Shown piece after piece: positions 1 through 10,122 of a stretch of DNA of 64,000 nt. The notes beneath the pieces were generated by a model that searched no databases, was not told the DNA's origin, and was given only the letters and a program-made list of their open reading frames with translations. The position numbers and the translations under genes are program-made. Positions within the stretch are counted from its first letter, which is position 1; each line of letters starts with the position of its first letter. Source of the DNA: Symbiodinium natans (taxonomy: Eukaryota > Sar > Dinophyceae > Suessiales > Symbiodiniaceae); NCBI GenBank assembly GCA_905221605.1, contig CAJNDS010002220.1, forward strand, positions 146,871 to 210,870. The letters are read 5' to 3'.

Positions 1-315
1 GGTTTTAAGCCCTGGCCTCTAAACCTTCAGTTTCACGGGAAGCTCAGCTTAGGGAAATGAACCCTCAAATTGGGGGTCATTTGCCGTAAGCCATTTTGGG
101 GTTCGGGGTTCGATGCTTGGGGCGTGGTTCAGGGCTTAGGATTTAGGGACAGAAATAGAATGAGCAGCTTCGCTCTCGAATCAAAGAACTTCCCTTGGCA
201 AACAAAGTATTTATGGGCGGAGAATTTTAGTCTAGCCAATCCCGTGAGGTTGGGCAGCAGAACCCTGGTATTGATTCCCTGGAAACCCTGGCTAAGCCAA
301 GTAGGGGATATGCAG

Positions 316-378
316 CCCGATGATTTCTGACTTGGAAATCCGAAGCTCGCAAAAACAAGGACTCTGCGCACTTCTCAG
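316..378 (+). CDS. kinase exon: alphaC helix
   Basis: Reads MISDLEIRSSQKQGLCALL plus two bases of an Arg codon completed by the next exon. It resembles the alphaC segment that precedes HPxVI. Acceptor is ATATGCAG. The inferred donor is the rare GA type (CTCAG|GAGTTG), so this is the least certain boundary of the kinase set. Confidence 0.6.
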
Positions 379-3300
379 GAGTTGTCTCAACCCTAAAAGT
401 GTAAATCCGAAGCTTGCATACCCTGAGCCTTTTACTGATCATCCTAAAACACCGCGTCCAAGTGCTTTCGGTGTCCCTTTCCTGTTATCGAGCTTACTTC
501 CTGCACAGCGAGTTTGGGGGCCCAAGTATGACTTGTTGAGGTACATGAACCCTTAACAGGCCCTATGCCCTTAAACCCACAAACCCGAAAACTGACGATC
601 GTGAAACCCTTCATCCTAAAAAACCCTACAAACCCTACACGCCCCAAACCCAACAATGCCAGAATCCTGTCCACCGCGCTTGCAGGCACCCTGCAGTCAT
701 CACTTTCCGTGCGTGGTACGAAGGCGGGATTGGTCGTCGTTCATGTCGTTAGACGCAGTTGATACAATCGTGATCGTAGCCACGCAGGATTCCTTCCTAG
801 GTAGTTGGCATAAGCAATAAAAAAATAGCAAGAAATAAGACTTATACATTTAAAAATCATGCATTTATGAAGTATTCATCGAATGATGAAGCATAAATAC
901 TGTAAGCTCATTAAAAATTGGAATGAAATGTGGACCCTTGGCCCTAGTCAGTACAAAAGTCGTGAACAAGTGCACAGGCTTGAGGCGGGAGCACGACTTG
1001 GGGCCCTTGGGGCATGCCGATTTCGACCTCTCGTGTGCGTGCGGGCGCACCTCTGCACTGCCGTTGCCGCTGCCATGAACGTAGGAGCCCCATAGTGCGA
1101 GCACTGTGTGGGGAATCAAGCCCTTGGTCTACCCAAATGCACATTCTGCTCGTAGTCAGGTCCCTAACTTACCTCACCAATCTCCGTGCAGGTCCTGTGT
1201 CAGCTTACATCGTCATGGACCTTTGCAGTACAGCGGTGGAGGACTTCATCAAGAAAGAGGCAGCATGAGAGCTTGAGCACTAATCCCTGGACCTCGAACT
1301 TCTGAACTCTATCTAAAGTGAAAAGCAGCCCCCTTATTTCAGGCCTTTGAAGCCAACACGGCCACCCTGCGAACTCTCGGGTTGCTGGGCAACCCGCACT
1401 TTAGATGCCCTCGGGCAAACCGCGTCCAAAATGCTGCCCAAGTGCGATGAGTTGAACATCGCTTGTTGCATTAGCAGTTCGATAAATCAGGGTTCAGGGC
1501 TTATAGGGTTTAAGGTTTTTGGTCGCTGTGGGCACCTGAAATAGAAGGCTTCCGCAGAGCATGGTCCGGGCTACCCTGAACCCTAAAGCCTAAACCCTAC
1601 TAGTAGCGTCAGCCCGAGCCCAAACCGCAATGCGCGAGATAGTTCCTTCGCTGCCTGCCCTCCCTTCTAGGGATTCAAGGGCGGGTTCGTCTCTCGAAGG
1701 GGTTTGGGGGCTTTCGGGTTCGGGGGTATGGGATTGCGGGATCGGAGATGGTGCCAGCAGGGCTGAGGGTTTAGGATTTAGGGTTGAGGGTCGCAGTCTG
1801 CTTGACATCCCAACTCCGAATCCCTAGCCCTAGTCCCTCAACCCGAGCCCGAAGCCCGAAACCTTCGACCTCAGCCATCCCTACTCGAACCTGATAGCCC
1901 TGAAGCCCTAAGTTATCCTACAACCCCAAACCCCTCAAACCCTAAATTCCTAAACCCTAACCCTAAATCCCTACATCCCGAACCCCTAAATCTCTATACC
2001 CAAAACGCCCCGATAGCCCCAAACTCAGCTAACGCAGGGAGCGCTGACCGAAGCCCAGGCCATCTTCCTTTGCATGTGGGCTTCAATAGGGATTTCCATG
2101 TTTAAGGGGGCTACAAGGGTTTCTATCGGGGTTTAAGAGGTTGTTGATTTGGGAATGTTTTGGCTCCTGGGGTTAAAGGGGCTCAAGGGGATTAGGAGTT
2201 GAGGGATGCAAGGATTAGGGCTGCAAGGGAACAAGCCGTGTAAAGCCCCGCGACCATGCTACCACAAGCCAAGGGCATTTCTGGGTTCGTCTTGCGGGTC
2301 CGGGTCAGATTCTGGGATGCCCACTGTATTCCCACTGCTGGGGGGGGGGGGGGGGGGGGTTAGGATTCTTCATGAAGAAAGGCTCCTTCTTTGTGGCTTG
2401 GGTTGACTACTGGGCAAGCCTGCATGGTGCTCATGCGGCAAAGCTCACAGATCCCAAGAAGCCCAGGCAAACAATCACAGCCTTCAAGCCTGAAAGCCTG
2501 AAACCAGAAAAGAATCAGGCCCAGCCGCAAACCCTTAGCCGTAAATCGCACGACCTGAGCCCAGCACCCTGAACCATATCACCCTAATCCCCCAAACTAC
2601 TCCTAAGCCTGAGATACCTCAAACCAGCAAGCCGCAAAACCCCAAAAATGCAAAAGAGCATTGGCCTGAAACGGCCTCTCAACACGGTCTCTAGCCTGGG
2701 CACGGTCTTTGTTTTGCCAGCGAAGTGCTTCTTTTTTGGTTTAGGTTTTGGGAGTTTCGGGCTCCCGACTTTCCGCCCGATGGTGCTGCTTGACGACTGC
2801 CGTTTCGGCGGGCGTTGTCCTCCAAGCCCTAAACCCTCCGCTCTGGACGGCAAACCCTTCATGATGCCCTTCATGCGGGTTCATCCCTAAACCCCCCCCC
2901 CCCCACCCTCACCTCAATCTCTCTGAGCCGTATAATGGGTGGAGGATGTGGGGTTGTTGGGTTGTTGGGGGTTTCGTGGTTTCGGGGTTTGGGTTTGGGG
3001 TTGCAAGCTCTTGGGTTTGGGGCTTGGGGATTAGGGTTTAGGATTGGGGGTTTAGAGCTCCCCAAAAACACTCTGCACCCTCGTCTCCTAAACCCTACAA
3101 CCCTTACAACCCTTGGAACCCCTGAAAGCCAGAAACCCCCTAGAGCCTAAGACCTCAACCCGAAACCCTCACAACCTAGGACCGGGAGCAGGCCCTTTTT
3201 CCCTTTTTTTAGGTTGGGGTTCCCTTATAATCCCTTAAAACCAAAAGGGTACCCTTTATCTTCCTAGGGTGCTCCCGGGTCTAGCAACCCTTGGAACCCT

Positions 3301-6300
3301 GGACTTTCGCCAGGTCTCAGACATGGGCTTCCAGCTCATCCGCGGCGTGGACTACCTCCACCACAAGCGAGCCAGCGGCTCGGGAGTTTGGGGTTTAGGG
3401 TTCAGGATTAGGGTTTAGGGTTTAGGGCCAGGGTTCAGGGTTTGGGGTTCAGGGCTCAGGGCTCAGGGCTCAGGGCTCAGGGTTCAGGGCTAGGGCTCCC
3501 TGAAACCCTCAAAAGGGTAACCCCCTAAGACCTAATGCCCGCAGAGTAGGCCTTTGGGATATTTATCTTTTCCCTTATGGGGTGCAGAAGATAAAATTTA
3601 GGAAGATTTGTCTGAGGCTTTGAGGGGGGCAACCTAGCAAGTGGTAGCCAATATGTGCAGGGTAGCCTAAACCCTACCGAAGCCCTAAACCCGAAACCCC
3701 TTATGTTATTGGTTTAAAGCCCAGAGGCGGAGGCTTGCGAACTTCGAATGAGCAAGACTGCAGTGCTGCTGTTTTGGGTTTAGGATGTAGGTCTGGGGCT
3801 CTGGGACGAAAGTAAGCCAAAGCCTCACGCTCCCACCTCCCCCACCCCCCGCCCCCCCGCCACCATCACAAAAAACAAAAACAATAACAAAATATAGAAT
3901 AGTGTAAGCCCTAAGCCCCTAAGCCCCAAATCCTAAACCCTAAACCGCACACACACACACACAGACACGCACGCACGCACAAATGTCAGGTTGAGACTTG
4001 CGTTGGCCTGAAGCCTTAAGCACGCATCTCCCGAGGTTGTCCATAGAGACATCAAGCCGGCGAACTTGCTTTTGCATCGGCCGCGGCCCCGGGACCCCGA
4101 TGAACTCGAGTGGGTTTCTTTGTCTCGCCGGATGTACTGAGCAATTTAGTATAGCCTCATTTTAAACTTAAAACCACATTCCTCCTCACAACCCCCCGAA
4201 AATAGCTCGAGGCTCCAACCGTGTGACGGATCCCAAAATCCTGCAAGCAAATATGTTGAGTTCTAATTTGTAGTGTGGTTTGGAATAGAGAGAAGTTTTG
4301 CCGAAACACAGCAATACAAAGGCTGGAAATGAACTAGATCGAAATTTAAATTGCAGGAAACTCCCGCCTCCCATCCCCCTCAAGATTCAGCTTGAGGAAA
4401 AGCGAAAGCCAAAACTAGAAAGCTCTGGAAGAGGAGAAACAGACAGAGCGAGAGAGAGAGCAGTGAGAGAGACAGAGAAAGAGCCAGCGAGCAATCTTAA
4501 TTAAGGTTGTGTCAGTTAAGGTTCTTTTCCTTGACAAACCTCGCCCTCCCAAGCAACTTTGACCCCCCCCAAAAAAAAGAAAGAAACATTTCCCAAATTG
4601 TATTCAGGGGTCCCAAACACTGCCCTACATTGCCGTTCCAAGGTTGCTGCTGAGGGTGGGGGATACTAATGAGAGCACCACAGCACACCTCTAAATCTTA
4701 AACCCTATACCCCGCCCAAGCCTTCTAGCACCCTATGGCGCTTGCACACAGGACCCCGAAACAGCTAAACCTTAAACCCTAAACCCTAAACCCTAAACCC
4801 TAGACCCCGAGACAGCCCATTCGTCAGGCCCGCGATGTCAACAGCGCCATCGCCAATAAACGGCATGCCGGAAGGCATGGCTAGCTCGGCGTGTACTATA
4901 GGTAGGGTTTAGGGTTGAGGGTTTAGGGTTTAGGGTTTAGGGTTGGAATAAAAACTAAGTAGTATCCCCTCGTGGTCCTTATATTGACTCTACTTTAAAT
5001 GACCTCACAAAACCTATTCGAATCATTAAGGCCCCCCCATATTCCCATATTAGGTGCAGGGTGGTGGCCATAGGTTTGGGATTTAGGGTTAGGATTTAGG
5101 GTTTAGGCTTTACGTGGGGTTTAGGGTTCAGGTGTGGGTTTAGGGTTGAAAAGGTTTGGGTTGAGGGTTCGCGGGGAAAAGCGCAAAAATAAGGCGAAAG
5201 GACCGTCGTAGGTTAGGTTTAGGATATAGGGCAGGAAGGTCCTAAGGTTGAAATCCTCATCGCTTCATGGTTTGGGGTTCAGGACTTGCGCCTTTGTAGG
5301 AGTTCTGACAACGACTGCCGCAAACTGCAAAAACCCGAAAGCAAGGAGGACTCCCTGCGTATTTTCCAGAATTTCCATATGCATAGGGTTTAGGGTTTAG
5401 GGTTTAGGGTTTAGGGTTTAGGGTTTAGGGTTTAGGGTTTAGGGTTTAGGGTTTAGGGTTTAGGGTTTAGGAATTGAGCCCTAAACCCTAAGTCGTATAA
5501 GCCCTAAAGCCTACAGCATGATTCAGGGGTATTGGAATGTCTCCATGTGTATAGCCGTCGAGGAACTCTTCAGCCTGGGACCCCAGTGCTACCCGGATTC
5601 CCCCTGTTTTCGGCTTAGGGTGGAAGGTTTTTTCAATCTTAAGGTTTAGCATGATTCCGTGGGGCGCTCGACTTTTGAATTCGGCGCAAAGACGTGAAGA
5701 CGTGCATGCGCGCACGAACACGCGATTGGCGTCAACGGCGCCAAACGGCGTCAACGGTGTCAATGGCATCAACAGACGTGAAGCAAACTGATGCAATCTC
5801 TGTGGACGTCGCTTTTCGCATTGGAGCAGTGAACGCGCGCAGGGCTTAGGGGTGCTCACCCTTGTATCAGACGCTCTCGTAGCCAAGTGACCACATCCCA
5901 GGTGCGGCAATAATTTAGGGTTCTGCACATCGATTAGGCTGGCCAAGCCCCTCTCGGGGGTCTGCCTATTCTCACCAACTTGCCCCCGCCAAGCACAACT
6001 TGCCCCCGCCAAGCACCGCACCGAAGAGAACTAAGCGTGCGCGCCACTACCACGGAAAGACGGAGCATCTGGCGAGCCGAGACTTTGAAACCGAAACAGC
6101 GCTTGGCCCAGCGGTCGGGTGGCAGAGCCCTGCTGCAAGGCACAGCCCTGTCCGACAGACTCGATCGCCATGTATTTGGGCAGACAGAGAGAGAGGGAGA
6201 GAGAGAGAGGGAGACGATGGAGAGAGAGCGAGAGAGTGTGTGTGTGTGTGTGCGTGTGTGTATTTTTCTTTAGGGTGAAAAGCGTTCCCTGTCGTTTTCC

Positions 6301-9300
6301 GGGGTCACGCACAGTTCACCGCATCCGAGTACTGCTAGCAGTCTCAACGTCGCAACGAACCCAGGCAACAATTAGCTATAATTGTAATTGCTACGCATGG
6401 CTAAACCGTAAACCCTGGACCTAGACCCGATATCTTGAAGCCTGACAGCCCGAGCTTTGTGTGTTCAGACCTTTTTCAAGACATGGGTCACATCATCTCT
6501 TTCAAAAACGCAGGTCACCGGCGGAGCTCCGGAACGACGGGGTCGTGGAGTTAAAGCTCTGCCAAAGCACGTGTGTCGCAATCTGCCTCAACAAAGCATG
6601 AGTGATTTTGAAGACGACGAGCCAGCAACCATGCGCGCAATCATGAACTGTGAGACTGCGCAAACATTGACCGACCATAACCTTACAAAGCATTCATGCG
6701 AAAGCTTCAGGCCAAAGAAGACTAGTCTCAAAGGTCCGACCTTCGATCTTAAGGGTCGCAAACTTGGACCCAAAGCCTATCGTGCAGCCGCAAAAACCCA
6801 AGCATGCATTTCGCGTTCGCAGTTTCCGGAAATGATGCCTAATCATGCTCCACAAGAAAGTGGGCTTGCCGAGCCAGGGCACCCAGGATGTCTTGATGTT
6901 GATATACGACTTGCCCGATTACCCTAAGCCCCAAGTACTATAAGCTGCTATAAGGCTATAAGCCCTAAACCGAACGTTCCGGGGGCAAGAACACCCGTTT
7001 CCGCCGACCAGCCCATATCCTCGGCAGCATCTCCAAGTTGAAAGCCCTTCTCAACCTTATCAGCTCTCAATACTGTAGTGCTTAGGGAACTCACACCGTT
7101 ATATCGCGGTATAGAACTAACGGCTTAAAAAGTGGAAATTGAACTCCAGCGTTTACTGTTTTGGGGTTCCATCCTGAAAAGGGACTATCGAGGTTGGCCT
7201 CCGTTCTTTCGACATCCGGGAAGTAACCTAGTACCGGCTACCTCAGACCCTGAAACCGTGAAGATGCCTTTTTTCTCCTGGTTTTCTGTTGCGAAGCTTC
7301 AACCTTGCCCCCGAAGCCCAAGGAACCATGTCTTGGCTTCAGGGCTGAGGGCTTTGGATTCAAAAGCTTTGGGGCTTTTGGGTTTCGAGATTTTGGGGAA
7401 ACACTTGGCCCCAGACATTTTGCCTGCCAAACTCTTAAATGTCAGTTTTTGCGCAACAAGCCTTAATCCCTGTTTGTCGCGCCGCGTTTGTGGAGGGATC
7501 ACCTAGGGGTCAAGCCCTTTGGGTTTCGGGTTGTGGGTTAACTTCATGCCTTTTTCATGGTTGTTGTTTCGCAGCCAGGGTTGCGGGTAGCTGGAACCCA
7601 ACCCTGAACGCAGGGGAGCTGCAGTGGCAGCTGAAGATCACGGATTTCAACAGCGCCAAGCGCGTGGGCAAGGGGAATGGTCGGGCACCCAACGGTTTTT
7701 GTTTGAGAGCCTCCGGTAGGGTCAGCAGGGCAAAATAGAGTTTAGGGGGAGGGTGTGGGGTTTCGGCTGTCTTTCGCTGAGGGTCTGAGCTCCGCAGATC
7801 ATGGACCCCACGCAGCCCAAGCAGGCAAAGTTGACAAAGCCTGAAAACCCCAAAGCCGTGAAGCCCTTACAACCATTAAGCCAAAAACCTAATTAAGTCC
7901 CCTAAAACCATATAGCTTCACACCCTGTAACCCTAACACCTGAAACGCCTGCACCCGAAAAAGCCCAAACCCTCGTCTACATAAACGCTGGCAGCCGAGC
8001 CCTGAACTCTGACCGCCACAGGGATGCGAGTACGTTGCATCTTCTGGTCTTGGGGAGACTGGTTCTTATGCTGCGTTTGGCCATATAAACCTTGAACCAA
8101 ACCCTTAGGCAGCCCCCCCAAGACCCCAACACCGTCAACCCTTTAAGGCCCAATTGCACCGACCTTGGGTTTAAGGGCGTTTAGGGTTTAGGCTTTACCC
8201 CAGAAGCTGAAAGCCCTAAAGCCCTGTCACCATAGCAACCCCTAGCCTCTAAGCCCGAAACCGTAAACCCGCAGCCTACCCGAGGTCTGCTTCTGACAGA
8301 TCGGGGCACGCGATGGACTTAGCACCAGCCGTCGACGGGCAAGGTTGAGGGTTGAGGGCTGAGGGCTCCTCAAACCCTAAATTGTGGAGACGGGTTGGGC
8401 TTCAAAGGAGGTGCGCTCTTTATCCGGGATGAAACTAACAATCCAAACCTCAAAGGAGCCTCAATCAATCACCCCCAGAAGCTGCCGCCCAAGTTCCTCT
8501 CATCCAGCTTCAGGTTTTAGGGCTTCGCAGAAATATGTTTTCAATCGCCAGGTGGGCGTTCGGGTTGGGGTTGGTGTTTAGGGTTCATTTGGAGTGCAGG
8601 GCTGTAGGGCTTAAGGGTTGTTCGGGGTTGGGGTTGTAGGGTTGGGGCTTGGGTTTAGGGGGAATTTCCCTTGACCCCAAAGACCCCAAAACCCAAGACT
8701 CAACCCTGAGTCCCAAACCCTAAACCCTAAACCCTAAACCCTAAACCCTAAACCCTAAACCCCAACCTCCAAAGCGTTTGCCGAGGCAGTTGTTTAACGC
8801 CCCTGAGTTGAGGCGTGGATCCTGACCTGCGGGAGGGATGACTGGTTCGTAGCAGGGTTTGGGGTTTGGGGTTCAGGGTTTCGGGTTTAGGGCTAGGGTT
8901 TAGGGCTAGGGTTTAGGGTTTAGAGGTTTAGGGTTCAGGGTTTTGGGGAACCCAACGCCCCCAGAATCATCCCTTAAAGGGGCAAGATATGGGATACAAG
9001 TGATACACGGTAAGCTTGGGAAACCTGGAGCTTCAGAACTTAAGGTTTGGGATCTTTGGGGCCTAAGGTGTAGGACTTAGGAGTTAAGGTTCGGTTTTTC
9101 GGGGGGCCTAGGGTTCAGGGGTTTAGGACCTAGGAAGCCCTAATGACCATCAACTTCTTAGGGGCTTCGGGGTTCAGGACCTCGAGCCCTAACCAGCCTC
9201 AACTTCTGAGGGTTTGGGTCCTCACCCCCATGAGCTGAGATTCCTCAACCTTACCTCAAGGGGCTTAGGGTTCTTAGTGTCTCCCTGTGAAACACTAAGC

Positions 9301-10084
9301 CCTGAACCCCCAAACTGTAAACCCTGCCCCAAACTCGAACCCTGTGCAGATTCGGACGGTTGTGGAACGAGCGCGTGGACATTTGGGCGTGCGGGCCGTG
9401 CACTCAAGAGCTTCGAGGGATCGTCTCCGAAGTTTGGGGTTTAGGCTCCAGGCCCTCCAAAACCCACAGGGACTAAGAAGAGTGTCTCTGCTCTGGTTCG
9501 AATAAAGGGTGTATAGTTGCGAGGTGTTGCGGCGGGGTGTTGGCGCCGGAGGCTAGAATCCTTAAAGCCTGAATCCTCCAGGGTGTGTGGGGTTTACTTG
9601 AGGGCCTCAAGGCTCAGGAATGTTGATTTTCATCCTGCTAAGCCCTAAACCCTAAACCCTGGCTCCCGCACAGGGGCCACAAAACGATTTACTACTTTAT
9701 GTCTTGGATTCCCTGAGGGTACAAGATGAACATGGACAATCCGAAAGTCCTAGACGCTAAGAACCGAAAACCCTAAAACCTCAAACCCTAAAAGCCTAAC
9801 TAGCCCGAAGAAACGAAGCAGCCGGAAACAACCCGAAGCTCCGAGACATCTGAGCATCCGAACCGCTTGGCAGTCCGCTCGGGTGAGGGTCTAGGGTCCG
9901 GGGGTTTACGGTTTCTTATTGCGGGTTTAGAGCCTGAAGTGCGTGGCATTGGTCTGGGTTGCGTACACTCCGGCAGCATCGGATGATACATCTCTGAATC
10001 CAAGTGGCTTGAATTCGGAAGGGTGGGTTTCCGAAGTTGGAGATTCTGAACCACCTTTGGGAGTGTGCAGGGGGTGGGGGGGGT

Positions 10085-10122
<38 letters not shown>

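Noticed and set aside
5488-6021. 177-codon minus ORF in the kinase intron
   Set aside because: No paired splice sites, no recognisable domain, and it lies inside an intron of a well-supported + strand gene. Could be an old insertion, but I cannot support a gene.
8307-8340. Possible APE motif right after RGT in the same exon (frame-shifted APAVDG)
   Set aside because: It needs a frameshift over a TAG; the separate micro-exon 8786-8812 gives a perfect in-phase NAPELR instead.
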